A DNA stretch of 64,000 bases. It comes from Candidatus Sulfuricurvum sp. RIFRC-1 (GTDB taxonomy: Bacteria > Campylobacterota > Campylobacteria > Campylobacterales > Sulfurimonadaceae). A program made the position numbers and the translations under genes. The stretch spans positions 1,274,001 to 1,338,000 of the forward strand of contig NC_020505.1 of the NCBI RefSeq assembly GCF_000310245.1, read 5' to 3'. Positions 7,769 to 16,806 of the stretch are shown piece by piece. Under the pieces are notes generated by a model. That model saw nothing but the letters and a program-made list of their open reading frames with translations. It searched no databases and was not told where the DNA came from. The first letter of the stretch is position 1, and each line of letters opens with the position of its first letter.

Positions 7769-8169
7769 AAAATGTCCTTATCCTTTGCACCGGCAACAGC
7801 TGTCGCTCCATCATGGCCGAAGCGCTCATCAACGCTAAAATGGGCGATTGTGTCAAAGCGTTCAGCTCCGGTGTTAAAGCCAGCGGTGCCGTAAACCCAA
7901 ATGCCCAAGCACTCTTAGAAGAAAAGGGGTACTGGAGAGAAGAATATCACTCCAAGGTAATCGAAACCGTACTGAACAACGAGTTTGATTTGATCGTCAC
8001 CGTTTGTGACCACGCCCATGAGACCTGCCCGATGTTCCCTAAAGCGGTGAAAACGATCCATGTCGCATTCGAAGATCCGAGCGGAAAAGCAGTGGAAGAG
8101 TATGAAAAAACGCTCGATCTGATCGAAGCGACCCTTCTTCCGATCGTCAAATCTGAGTTGTGTGACTGA
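7765..8169 (+). CDS. arsC: Arsenate reductase, LMW-phosphatase type (copy 2)
   Basis: A 134-residue arsenate reductase with P-loop C8-TGNSCRS, and relay cysteines C81 (VTVCD) and C88 (ETCPMFP), followed by the EDPSG motif. It is of the thioredoxin-dependent type common in Campylobacterota. Its ATG overlaps the arsR stop. The ars locus therefore has two non-identical reductases, one per arm, with this one coupled to the permease, thioredoxin-like and rhodanese genes. Whether the two differ in substrate or redox partner cannot be told from sequence. Confidence 0.92.
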   Translation: MKNVLILCTGNSCRSIMAEALINAKMGDCVKAFSSGVKASGAVNPNAQALLEEKGYWREEYHSKVIETVLNNEFDLIVTVCDHAHETCPMFPKAVKTIHVAFEDPSGKAVEEYEKTLDLIEATLLPIVKSELCD

Positions 8170-8171
8170 TT

Positions 8172-9122
8172 ATGTGGCAGGAGAGCGTCAATATCCTCGT
8201 CTATGAGTGGCTGAAAATGCCTCAGGGGGAGAAGCTCTCCGACGCTCTAAACTTTTTTATCTACGACACGGTAAAAATTCTCTTTTTACTCATCGTTATT
8301 ATTTTTATCGTAACCTTACTACGCTCTTATTTTTCAACCGAGAAAGTACGGGAATACCTCAGTAAAAAGCATGAATATACGGGCAATGTTCTCGCCGCAC
8401 TGTTCGGGATTATTACCCCGTTTTGCTCGTGCTCGGCGATACCGCTGTTTTTAGGATTTCTACAGGCACGTATTCCTTTGGGGGTGACGTTTAGCTTTCT
8501 TATCTCCGCGCCTCTAAACAACGAAATCGCCATTGCTATGCTCTTTGGGCTATTTGGCTGGAAAGTAACGGCTTTGTATATCGGGTTTGGTTTGCTGGTG
8601 GCGATTGTGGGGGGTATCATTATCGGAAGACTGGGGCTAGAGAAAGAGATTTTGATCGAGGTAAAACCGATAGAGGGTGAGATTAGAGCAGAAGCTCAGG
8701 TTATCCCTTTTAAAATACGACTGATTGAAGCCAAAGCGTACACGCTCGATATTTTTCGAAAAATTTGGCTCTATGTCCTCATCGGTGTGAGTGTGGGAGC
8801 CTTTATTCACGGATACGTCCCGACGGAGATTATCACCTCTATTGCAGGGGCGGATAATCTGTTTGCCGTACCGCTCGCAACGCTGCTGGGGGTTCCGATG
8901 TATTCCAATGCCGCAGGGGTTATGCCACTCATCGAAGTGCTTACTTCCAAAGGGATGCTTTTGGGGACGGCACTTAGCTTTATGATGGCAATCACCGCCC
9001 TCTCCCTCCCCGAAGCGATGATACTAAAGCGGGTGATGAGCCTCAAACTCATCGGTATCTTTTTCGGTACGGTGACGCTTGGGATTATGGGCGTCGGATA
9101 CTTGTTTAATGCAATCTTATAA
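8172..9122 (+). CDS. ArsP_1-type permease (organoarsenical or arsenite exporter candidate)
   Basis: A 316-residue inner-membrane permease of the PF03773 (ArsP_1, formerly DUF318) family with about eight helices in two halves. The signature GIITPFCSCSAIPLF is near residues 75-90 and its repeat-half counterpart GVPMYSNAAGVMPL near 246-260, where the cysteines are not conserved. Characterised ArsP members export trivalent organoarsenicals; others of the family sit in ars operons with unproved substrate. It is two bases downstream of arsC copy 2 and upstream of the small cysteine protein and thioredoxin-like gene, an arrangement that suggests one redox-coupled export module. Confidence 0.85.
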   Translation: MWQESVNILVYEWLKMPQGEKLSDALNFFIYDTVKILFLLIVIIFIVTLLRSYFSTEKVREYLSKKHEYTGNVLAALFGIITPFCSCSAIPLFLGFLQARIPLGVTFSFLISAPLNNEIAIAMLFGLFGWKVTALYIGFGLLVAIVGGIIIGRLGLEKEILIEVKPIEGEIRAEAQVIPFKIRLIEAKAYTLDIFRKIWLYVLIGVSVGAFIHGYVPTEIITSIAGADNLFAVPLATLLGVPMYSNAAGVMPLIEVLTSKGMLLGTALSFMMAITALSLPEAMILKRVMSLKLIGIFFGTVTLGIMGVGYLFNAIL

Positions 9123-9138
9123 TTTAATAGGAGTTAAT

Positions 9139-9399
9139 ATGAAAATCGATATTACCAATCAAACGGGCGGAGTGAAAGCCTTTCTCAGCGGTTTCAGTAC
9201 CGAAGAGCTAGGTACGAAGATCGAAGCATGTAAAAGCGGCAATTGCGAGTGTGCTTGTGATCCTGAACTCATGCAAAAGATCGAAGGAATAGAGTTAACT
9301 ACGGTCGAAGGTGGCTCTATTCTGAGTATTACAGGTGATGTGAATGCAGATACACTTGCACCTATGATGAAAGAATGCCTATTGGGAGAAAAACAATGA
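9139..9399 (+). CDS. Small cysteine-cluster protein of the ars operon
   Basis: An 86-residue cytosolic protein I cannot assign to a named family. Its central feature is the cluster C31-x4-C36-x-C38-x-C40, with another cysteine at C80 near the C-terminus; such close spacing suits soft-metal or arsenite binding, or thiol exchange. The ATG at 9139 has a strong SD (AGGAG, 9129-9133); a longer reading frame that starts inside the permease gene is not needed. The stop overlaps the next start by four bases (ATGA). Position between the permease and a thioredoxin-like gene suggests a metal carrier or redox partner, by inference only. Confidence 0.72.
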   Translation: MKIDITNQTGGVKAFLSGFSTEELGTKIEACKSGNCECACDPELMQKIEGIELTTVEGGSILSITGDVNADTLAPMMKECLLGEKQ

Positions 9400-9632
9400 A
9401 AATAGAAATTTTAGGTACCGGATGTACCAAATGCAAAGCCCTCGAAGAGGCAACCAAACAAGCGGTAGCTCAAAGCGGAAAATTTGCTCAAATAGAAAAG
9501 GTTGAGGACATTATGAAGATAATGGAGTACGGAGTGATGAGCACTCCGGGGCTTGTGATCGATGGGAAAGTCCTCAGCACCGGAAAACTTCTTAGCGTCA
9601 ATGAGATTGTGGAACTCATCAAAGCACAATGA
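9396..9632 (+). CDS. Small thioredoxin/glutaredoxin-like protein (redox-active disulfide type)
   Basis: A 78-residue thioredoxin-fold protein of the MTH895/TM0996 type. The active site is C10-TK-C13 near the N-terminus, and the cis-proline motif STPGLVIDGK is at about residues 49-58. Such proteins accompany permeases of the PF03773 family in many ars-like operons. It could reduce the upstream arsenate reductase or the cysteine-cluster protein. It overlaps both neighbours by four bases, so translation is coupled along the operon. Confidence 0.85.
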   Translation: MKIEILGTGCTKCKALEEATKQAVAQSGKFAQIEKVEDIMKIMEYGVMSTPGLVIDGKVLSTGKLLSVNEIVELIKAQ

Positions 9633-10069
9633 AAACACTCTTTTTCCTTCTATTTCTTGGAAATATTCTCTATGCTGAGAGCTTTGAGAGCTATTTAAAA
9701 CGTTTCGATTACAACGAACGCACCGAAATGAAGATCAAAAGTCTCGAAGCGGTTGAACTCTATAAAATGGGAGAGGTCGAATTTGTCGATATCCGTTTCA
9801 AAGAGGAACAAGCCATTTGGAGTTTCCCTTTTATGAAAAAAATACCCCTAAACGAACTCCCCGATCGACTGGGTGAACTCGACAAAAACAAAACCATTGT
9901 GACCGTCTGCCCCCACTACGACCGCGCTGAAATGGCACGAATATATTTAACGCTAAAAGGGTATAAAAGCCGCTATCTTACTGACGGACTGCTTGGATTG
10001 GCAGGGTATCTGCGCGGTGATGAAGCCAAAGAATTTATAGAGGAAACAGCAGGGAAAATAAAACCTTAA
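9629..10069 (+). CDS. Exported rhodanese-like protein
   Basis: A 146-residue protein with a signal peptide (residues 1-17, ending in LYA) and a single rhodanese domain. The catalytic loop is C94-PHYDR-A, with an arginine at R99, and the usual VDIR motif is near residues 53-56. Location is probably periplasmic. Rhodaneses transfer sulfane sulfur to thiol or cyanide acceptors. It is the last gene of the arsR operon, overlapping the thioredoxin-like gene by four bases. Its task in arsenic resistance is not established; thiolation of arsenic or sulfur supply is speculation. Confidence 0.82.
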   Translation: MKTLFFLLFLGNILYAESFESYLKRFDYNERTEMKIKSLEAVELYKMGEVEFVDIRFKEEQAIWSFPFMKKIPLNELPDRLGELDKNKTIVTVCPHYDRAEMARIYLTLKGYKSRYLTDGLLGLAGYLRGDEAKEFIEETAGKIKP

Positions 10070-10084
10070 AAGAGGTATTTGCGT

Positions 10085-10100
10085 TACAATCGTAATTATG
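10085..10100 (+). promoter_or_regulatory. -10 box giving a leaderless start for the MFS gene
   Basis: TACAAT (10085-10090) stands seven bases before the ATG at 10098, with no SD between. Confidence 0.4.
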
Positions 10101-11267
10101 AAAATACAATCACTTAACCGCAACATTATCGCCCTCGGTGCTAACAGTTTTTTCACCGATTTCTCGACCGAGATGATTCTCCCTCTCCTCCCCATTTTTC
10201 TGGAGCGGTTCCTTCACGCGTCTAAAAGTGAAATCGGTCTGATCGAGGGGACAGCGGAGCTGGGGGTTGCGTTACTCATTGCACTTTCAGGATTTTATTC
10301 GGACCGTCTCGGAAAACGCAAAGGGCTGACGGTATTGGGTTACGCCCTCTCGAACTTCATCAAACCCCTTGCCTTTTTCGCCCAAAGTGCGACGATGATT
10401 GCCGCAATCCGAATCGGTGATCGCCTCTCCAAAGGGATACGGGTCGCTCCTCGCGATGCCCTGATCAGTGCCTCTACCCCCAAAGAGATCAGCGGATTCG
10501 TATTCGGGTTTCATAAAATGATGGACGGTGCAGGAGCCTTGGCAGGGGCACTCACCGCTTTTGTCGTTTTGTGGTTCCTGGGGGAGAGCGAATCCTCTTT
10601 TCGAACCGTCTTTGCTATTAGTCTGATCCCCGGACTTATCTCGATGGCAATTCTCATCTTTCTGGTCACCGATACTCCGTTTGAGCCTTCAAAGAGCCGA
10701 TTTGTGCCAAAAGCTCTCCCTTCTTCGTTTTATTGGCTGGTGGGATTCCAAAGCCTCTTTAGCCTCATTGCCATGAACTACTCGTTTATGCTTCTCAAAG
10801 CTGAAAGTAACGGCCTTGCTCTCGTGATGATCCCGCTTGCCTATGCCCTCTATAATCTCACCCAATCCCTCTTCGCCATCCCCATCGGAAAATTCGCCGA
10901 CCGAATCGGCAAGTCTACCCTGTTGTCTGCCGTCTATATTGCATTCGGTTTGGGTGCGTTGGCGATGACATTAGGCTACGCATGGGCCATTTGGCTGGGT
11001 TTTGGAATCTACGGGTTTTTCGCCGCCGGCTTTAACGCATTAGCAAAGGCAATTATTTCGGATACCGCACCGATGGAGTTCAAAGCAACCGCCTACGGGA
11101 TTTATTATACGGCGGTAGGGATTGCAACTTTTGCCTCATTGGTACTCGGCGGAATTATTTGGGATCATTACGGCAGTACCCTTCTTTTTTCGATTGCGTC
11201 ATCATCAGCTCTTGTACTTGGTGCATTACTTTATTTTATGCGGCATCGTCTGTTACACACCGATTAA
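10098..11267 (+). CDS. Major facilitator superfamily transporter
   Basis: A 389-residue inner-membrane transporter with 12 predicted helices. The MFS loop motif between helices 2 and 3 is DRLGKRKG (about residues 69-76), and its counterpart in the second half is FADRIGKS (about 266-273). The substrate cannot be told. It begins 28 bases after the rhodanese gene but seems to have its own promoter with a leaderless start, so membership of the ars operon is uncertain; read-through would place it there. Confidence 0.85.
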   Translation: MKIQSLNRNIIALGANSFFTDFSTEMILPLLPIFLERFLHASKSEIGLIEGTAELGVALLIALSGFYSDRLGKRKGLTVLGYALSNFIKPLAFFAQSATMIAAIRIGDRLSKGIRVAPRDALISASTPKEISGFVFGFHKMMDGAGALAGALTAFVVLWFLGESESSFRTVFAISLIPGLISMAILIFLVTDTPFEPSKSRFVPKALPSSFYWLVGFQSLFSLIAMNYSFMLLKAESNGLALVMIPLAYALYNLTQSLFAIPIGKFADRIGKSTLLSAVYIAFGLGALAMTLGYAWAIWLGFGIYGFFAAGFNALAKAIISDTAPMEFKATAYGIYYTAVGIATFASLVLGGIIWDHYGSTLLFSIASSSALVLGALLYFMRHRLLHTD

Positions 11268-11312
11268 AAAGTGCTAGAATAGCGAACAGGTAATTTCAAG
11301 GATAGAAATATT

Positions 11313-12977
11313 ATGTTCCGCTCGATACACGATTCACTCGAACCGAAAATTGTTACTTTATTCAAGCGGCAGGGATATTCACGTGCTGATTTTATCGCCG
11401 ATACTATTGCCGGTTTAGCCGTAGCGATTGTCGCGCTTCCACTGGCTATGGCGATCGCTATCGCATCCAATCTACCCCCTGAGCGGGGACTCTTTACCGC
11501 GATTGTTGCCGGATTTCTGATCTCGGCGCATGGCGGAAGCCGCTATCAGATCGGAGGACCGACTGCGGCGTTTATCGTCACCGTTGCAACGGTAGCGATG
11601 AAACACGGCTACGAGGGATTGGTTCTGGCAACCATTATGGCAGGGATCATTCTCATGATAATGGCGTTTGTCCGAGCCGGTGAGCTCATCAAATTTATCC
11701 CCTACCCCGTTATTGTCGGATTTACCTCCGGTATTGCTCTGCTCATTGCTTTTTCGCAGATTCGTGATTTCTTCGGCCTCTCTATCGCTACGGTTCCCCC
11801 CGATTTTGTCGATAAACTCTACGTTTATCTCGCCCATCTGCATGAAACCAATTTTATTGCCGTTATGGTTGCCCTTGTCTCAATCGGAATCATCATCGCG
11901 GCCAAACGTCATACTCCGCACATTCCCGGACCGATTATCGTAGTTACCCTCTCGGCGCTAGCCGTATGGGGGTTGGGACTTCCGGTCGAAACGATAGAGA
12001 GCCGTTTTGGATCTATCCCCTCCATGCTTCCCTCCCCCGTGTGGCCTGAAATCACGTTTGATAAACTTCGCCTTCTCCTCCCTGATGCCATCACGATCGC
12101 TACCCTCGCCGCTATCGAATCCCTCCTCTCGGCAGTTGTCGCCGACGGTATGACCGGAACACGCCATAAATCCAATGCCGAGCTTTTAGGTCAAGGGGTT
12201 GCCAATATCGCTTCGGGGATTTTCGGCGGCCTTCCCGCAACCGGAGCCATCGCTCGCACCGCGACCAATATTAAAGCCGGAGCACGCACTCCGGTAGCCG
12301 GGATGATGCACGCATTCTGGCTTTTTATTTTTATGCTTCTTTTAGCCCCGTTCATTGTTAAAGTACCTCTCGCGGCACTTGCCGCTATTTTAATGGTCGT
12401 AGCATGGAACATGTCCGAGATCAAGCATATCCGTGAAATTATGCACGCCCCTCGAACTGACCGCATTGTCCTCATTGTCACGTTTGGCCTTACCGTATTG
12501 GTCGATCTCAATTTTGCTATCCAAGCGGGGATTGCTCTCGCTTCCATTCTGTTTATCGATCAAATGATGAAGGCAACCCATATTCGGGCCGTCGAGAACG
12601 ACGAAGATGATCCTGATTCCATCCAGAACAAGAGCATCCCGCATGAAGTCGAAGTGTATGAGATACAAGGGCCGCTATTTTTCGGTGTAGCGGAAAAACT
12701 GGTGGATACCCTCGCGCTGTTTGAAAAACCGTCACAGGTATTTATCTTACGTATGCGTTACGTTCCGCTGATCGATGCTGCCGGCTTACATGCGCTAGAA
12801 GTCTTACATGAACGGCTTCATGAGAAAAATACCCATTTAATCCTCTCTGGGGTCAACCCGCAAGTACGAAAATTTATCGAAAAATCTCATATTGATGAAC
12901 GTATCGGAAAAGAGAATATCGTCGACCATATCGACAAAGCACTGGCACGATGCCATGAACTTTTAACGCGTGATTGA
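11313..12977 (+). CDS. SulP-family anion transporter with STAS domain
   Basis: A 554-residue SLC26/SulP inner-membrane transporter. The membrane part has the helix-1 region with DTIAGLAVAIVALPLAMA (about residues 30-47), the GGSRYQIGGPTAAF motif near residue 75, and about 12-14 helices. A cytosolic STAS domain follows from about residue 445, with the MRYVPLIDAAGLHAL stretch. Such proteins carry sulfate, bicarbonate or other anions; bicarbonate or sulfate are both plausible for a sulfur-oxidising autotroph. An SD (AAGGA) precedes the ATG. It converges on the GGDEF-EAL gene. Confidence 0.88.
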   Translation: MFRSIHDSLEPKIVTLFKRQGYSRADFIADTIAGLAVAIVALPLAMAIAIASNLPPERGLFTAIVAGFLISAHGGSRYQIGGPTAAFIVTVATVAMKHGYEGLVLATIMAGIILMIMAFVRAGELIKFIPYPVIVGFTSGIALLIAFSQIRDFFGLSIATVPPDFVDKLYVYLAHLHETNFIAVMVALVSIGIIIAAKRHTPHIPGPIIVVTLSALAVWGLGLPVETIESRFGSIPSMLPSPVWPEITFDKLRLLLPDAITIATLAAIESLLSAVVADGMTGTRHKSNAELLGQGVANIASGIFGGLPATGAIARTATNIKAGARTPVAGMMHAFWLFIFMLLLAPFIVKVPLAALAAILMVVAWNMSEIKHIREIMHAPRTDRIVLIVTFGLTVLVDLNFAIQAGIALASILFIDQMMKATHIRAVENDEDDPDSIQNKSIPHEVEVYEIQGPLFFGVAEKLVDTLALFEKPSQVFILRMRYVPLIDAAGLHALEVLHERLHEKNTHLILSGVNPQVRKFIEKSHIDERIGKENIVDHIDKALARCHELLTRD

Positions 12978-12991
12978 GACGATAGTGAAAA

Positions 12992-15337
12992 TCATAAATG
13001 GGCTTGACAATTCTGAACATCATGATTAAGCAACTCTTCAAAGGTATTGACTTGAACCGGTTTACTGCACAAATACCCTTGAAAGTATTGGCATCCATGA
13101 CTTTCTAGGAATTTGAACTGCTCAAACGTTTCAACACCCTCTGCTATAACATCCAGTTTAAAAATCGAAGCCATCGACAAAATAGTCTCAACCAAAACCG
13201 CATCATCATTATCACTCATAATGTCACGTACGAAACTTCGATCAATTTTAAGCGTTGTAAACGGAAGCCGTTTTAAATAAGCGAGAGACGAATACCCTGT
13301 ACCAAAATCGTCCATAGAAAGGCAAATACCGGCAGTACGAAGACGGTTCATTTTATCGATTACCGTATCGACTTTGTCAATAATCATCGATTCGGTAAGC
13401 TCCAGTTCAAGCATATAGGGGACAATACCGGTTTCTGCAACAATGCGGATCACTTTTTCGACAAAATCGCTTTGTCTAAACTGTACGGCACTTACATTGA
13501 CCGCAATACGCTGAATATGCGATTTACTCACATGAGCGGCACGCCATCGGACGAACTGTCTGCACGCTTCCATCAAGACCCATTCGCCGATAGGGACGAT
13601 CAATCCGCTCTCTTCGGCAATGTTAATGATTTCATCGGGCATTACCAGCCCCATTTCAGGGTGATTCCATCGTAGCAATGCTTCGGCTCCAATGATCTTT
13701 CTTGTAGAAATTTCAATGACCGGCTGATAATAGAGTTCCAACTCACCGTTTTTAATCGCATGGCGAAGCGCATTTTCCATAAACAGCCGTTTTTTAATCC
13801 ATTGATCCATTTGCTCTTGATAAAATCGAGTCGTATTTCTCCCCTCTTTTTTCGCCTGATACATCGCCGTATCGGCAAATTTCAGTAAATCATCCGCATT
13901 TTGTTCATTTGAACTCACGATCGCTATTCCGATACTGGAACTGGTGGTGATAGATTCGGCCTGCCCGACATCAAAAGAAAAAGAGAGAACTTCATGAATT
14001 TTTTCCGCAACCGTCTCTGCACGCTGGGCCGCGACATGAGGATCACTCCCGAGTTCATTCAGCAAAATAACAAACTCATCTCCGCCTAAACGTGCAACGG
14101 TGTCTCCCTCCCTGCATATAGAGCTCAGACGTACCGCCGTCTCGATCAAAAGGGCATCACCCACATGATGTCCTAAAGAGTCATTAATACTTTTAAAATG
14201 ATCCAAATCCAAAAACATAATGGCAATCAAACTTCCATGACGGCGATAATGTGCCAAAGACTGTTCTACGCGATCTTTCAGCAGTACACGATTGGGGATA
14301 TCGGTCAGGGCATCGAAATAGGCCTGATGCTTCATTTTTTCTTCGGCAACCACCCGTTCAGTAATATCAGAGACGATCGCTACTCCTCCGATAATCCGTC
14401 TTTCGGTATCATAAATCGGAGAAGTGCGTAAACTTATCCAGAGATTAAGCTTGTTAACCATTGTCGTATAAGGACCTTCATAGAACCCTTTTTCACCCTG
14501 AACAGATTCATTCAAAGAGACATACAAACAGCTATCCGGCAGTTTTTTCAAATCTAAACCGATCATCCTTTCATGGCTGATTTTTAAAATTTGAAGCATC
14601 TCATTATTGGTTTCTACGACAATTAAGTCGGTGTTGTAATAAAAAATACCGGCAGGAGCATCTTTAAAAATAGTTTCAAAACGCTCTTCTGAGAGGATAA
14701 GCGCTTCCGTCGCTTTTTGATGCAGAATTTTCGATATTAACGCATTCATGATATTGACATGTATCCGCTTAGCCGCAATCGCTAAAAGGATAAAAAATAT
14801 CACAACCAAAATTCCCATCATTTGAAACTCGAAACCGCCATGAAAAAACATCACGGCAAATAAAGGGGCTAGGAGCAAAAATAAAAAGATTATAACCACC
14901 GAAAATAGTGATGCCAGAGTTCCCGACGCAATCGATGCAATACCTGAAAGAAGAAAAATAAGAAAAAATTGATGCAGGGTATTCGGGGTTTGATAGATAA
15001 AAAATGCGATGCTCCCCCACACGGCCGCAGAAGTAAACATAACATACTGAAAACGTCTCTCCCACACAGCCGTGTTATAACGATTTTGGTCATTTTGATA
15101 CTCTCTAAGCAGCCAAATACGCCAAAGCAAAGTTATTACAACCATTAGAAACCACAGGCTGATCAGCGAAGGCTGTAAGGTATTGTAAAAAAGAAAATAG
15201 ATAACGATGGAGCCAAATAAAAGGGGGTACACGGAAGCAAACGCTTGTTTGTAAGCAATATTCACCTGTTCACTGCGAATACGTCCCTTCTCCAACGCAT
15301 CGAGGTCCGCCAATACATCTTTGTTTCTAAAAGTCAT
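12992..15337 (-). CDS. Membrane PAS-GGDEF-EAL c-di-GMP protein
   Basis: A 781-residue inner-membrane protein. About six helices occupy residues 30-210, followed by a PAS domain (about 215-335), GGDEF and EAL. The GGDEF site is intact (RLGGDEF) and carries an RxxD inhibitory site (REGD) five residues ahead, so cyclase activity with product inhibition is possible. The EAL site is also intact (GAEALLRW, later DDFGTGYSSL), so it may be a phosphodiesterase. Which activity dominates is unknown. It is a single gene, convergent with the SulP gene and divergent from flgA. Confidence 0.9.
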   Translation of the reverse strand: MTFRNKDVLADLDALEKGRIRSEQVNIAYKQAFASVYPLLFGSIVIYFLFYNTLQPSLISLWFLMVVITLLWRIWLLREYQNDQNRYNTAVWERRFQYVMFTSAAVWGSIAFFIYQTPNTLHQFFLIFLLSGIASIASGTLASLFSVVIIFLFLLLAPLFAVMFFHGGFEFQMMGILVVIFFILLAIAAKRIHVNIMNALISKILHQKATEALILSEERFETIFKDAPAGIFYYNTDLIVVETNNEMLQILKISHERMIGLDLKKLPDSCLYVSLNESVQGEKGFYEGPYTTMVNKLNLWISLRTSPIYDTERRIIGGVAIVSDITERVVAEEKMKHQAYFDALTDIPNRVLLKDRVEQSLAHYRRHGSLIAIMFLDLDHFKSINDSLGHHVGDALLIETAVRLSSICREGDTVARLGGDEFVILLNELGSDPHVAAQRAETVAEKIHEVLSFSFDVGQAESITTSSSIGIAIVSSNEQNADDLLKFADTAMYQAKKEGRNTTRFYQEQMDQWIKKRLFMENALRHAIKNGELELYYQPVIEISTRKIIGAEALLRWNHPEMGLVMPDEIINIAEESGLIVPIGEWVLMEACRQFVRWRAAHVSKSHIQRIAVNVSAVQFRQSDFVEKVIRIVAETGIVPYMLELELTESMIIDKVDTVIDKMNRLRTAGICLSMDDFGTGYSSLAYLKRLPFTTLKIDRSFVRDIMSDNDDAVLVETILSMASIFKLDVIAEGVETFEQFKFLESHGCQYFQGYLCSKPVQVNTFEELLNHDVQNCQAHL

Positions 15338-15406
15338 ATACCGTCTACTTCATAAAATATTGGCATAGGATAACGTAACAGAGATGAAAAACAAATTCCG
15401 TTATGT

Positions 15407-15421
15407 TACAATTCTACGATG
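15407..15421 (+). promoter_or_regulatory. flgA: -10 box giving a leaderless start for flgA
   Basis: TACAAT (15407-15412) is six bases before the ATG at 15419. No SD is visible between them. Confidence 0.45.
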
Positions 15422-16282
15422 TATAAGATATTGCTGTTGATTACCTATTTTTTTACCCTTAATGCGTATGAATTGACTGAAAATTATGCGTATAAAAATA
15501 CCATTGTTTATTCAAACGATTTATTCCCGGAGCTCACTCAAAAATTTGAACTCCTAAAAATACCTTCGGAAAAAGAACACTATCGTGTTGACGCACAAAT
15601 CATCGCCAAATCATTCGAGCTACACGGCATAGCCATAGATATTTCAAAAACACGATACGTCAATTTCACCAAATACAGCCCCGTTGATTTCATCCCCCTG
15701 AAAACTCAACTCTCCCAGATGCTTCAAGAGCGTTATCCGTCGATCCAGATTGAGAATATTACCATCACCCCCAGAGGCTATCTAAGCTCTTTAAACAAGG
15801 AGGTACGAGGAGTATTTGATGATCATTTTTATCAGCGCTCAACCGGAACGTTTTACATTCTCAATCCCCAAGGATTGAGACACTATCTCGATTATTCGGT
15901 GTATGCAACAATAAGCGTTCTCCATACAACCCAAAAAATTACACGTCGTGAGCGCCTGAGCGGATTTAATACACTCCTAAAACCGATACCCTTTACCTCG
16001 TTCAAAGACAAACCTCTCACTACCCTCCCCGATCAACCCTCCCGCTACCGTTCAAACCTCAAACAAGGACAGCTCTTAACCCAGCGCAATATCGAGACAA
16101 TACCTTTCGTTTTGAAAAATGAAAAAGTTGTTGTCGAGGTACGAAGCGATGGCGTTATGGTGGAGTTTGGAGCAACTGCAACGCAAGAGGGGTCACTCTA
16201 TGATATTATTACAATCCAAAAAAGCGACGGCAAACGTGCCAAAGCAAAAGTTATCGGAGAAAATCGGGTGGAATTACAATGA
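15419..16282 (+). CDS. flgA: Flagellar P-ring assembly chaperone FlgA
   Basis: A 287-residue periplasmic protein with an N-terminal signal peptide (about residues 1-17, ending NAYE). The C-terminal third (about 205-287) matches the FlgA/SAF domain: the LKQGQLLTQRNIE segment and a GSLYDIITIQ-x-KAKVIG ending typical of FlgA. FlgA assists polymerisation of FlgI around the flagellar rod. The N-terminal two thirds are divergent. It heads an operon with ubiX, coaD and tmk, the same order as in H. pylori, which supports the call. Its stop overlaps the ubiX start by four bases. Confidence 0.85.
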   Translation: MYKILLLITYFFTLNAYELTENYAYKNTIVYSNDLFPELTQKFELLKIPSEKEHYRVDAQIIAKSFELHGIAIDISKTRYVNFTKYSPVDFIPLKTQLSQMLQERYPSIQIENITITPRGYLSSLNKEVRGVFDDHFYQRSTGTFYILNPQGLRHYLDYSVYATISVLHTTQKITRRERLSGFNTLLKPIPFTSFKDKPLTTLPDQPSRYRSNLKQGQLLTQRNIETIPFVLKNEKVVVEVRSDGVMVEFGATATQEGSLYDIITIQKSDGKRAKAKVIGENRVELQ

Positions 16283-16806
16283 AAATCGTCGTAGGAATCA
16301 GTGGCGCGAGCGGAGCGGCTTTAGGGCTGAAACTCGTTCGTGCCCTCCCTGCTGAGGTACAAAAGCATCTGATTGTGTCCGATCACGCCACGATTGTTTT
16401 AGAAAAAGAAGAGAACCTGACGCTTCATAAAAACGATGAAATCTGGGCTTCCGTAGCATCAGGTTCGTACGGTGCCGATGCGATGATCATTACCCCGTGC
16501 AGTATGAATACCCTCGCTAAAATCGCTTGTGGAATTGCCGATAATCTCATTACCCGTGCCGCTGCGGTGATGATCAAAGAGCGACGCACCCTCGTTCTCG
16601 CCCCTCGTGAAATCCCTTTTTCTCCCATCGCATTGGAAAATATGCACAAACTCTCTATGATCGGAGTCATTATCGCTCCTCCGGTATTAGCATACTACGG
16701 GGATCAAGAGGATTTGGAATCGATGGAAAATTTTATGATCGGCAAGTGGTTTGATCTTCTCGGTATTCAAAACGATCTCTATAAACGATGGAATCCTAAT
16801 GCATAA
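16279..16806 (+). CDS. ubiX: Flavin prenyltransferase UbiX
   Basis: A 175-residue flavoprotein of the UbiX/Pad1 family. It makes the prenylated FMN cofactor used by UbiD-type decarboxylases, for example in ubiquinone or menaquinone synthesis. The N-terminal GISGASGAALGLKL flavin/phosphate loop (residues 5-18), the TPCSMNTLAKIA segment (about 75-86) and the LAPREIPFS motif (about 112-120) are all present. It overlaps flgA and coaD by a few bases, so the operon is tightly coupled. Confidence 0.93.
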   Translation: MKIVVGISGASGAALGLKLVRALPAEVQKHLIVSDHATIVLEKEENLTLHKNDEIWASVASGSYGADAMIITPCSMNTLAKIACGIADNLITRAAAVMIKERRTLVLAPREIPFSPIALENMHKLSMIGVIIAPPVLAYYGDQEDLESMENFMIGKWFDLLGIQNDLYKRWNPNA

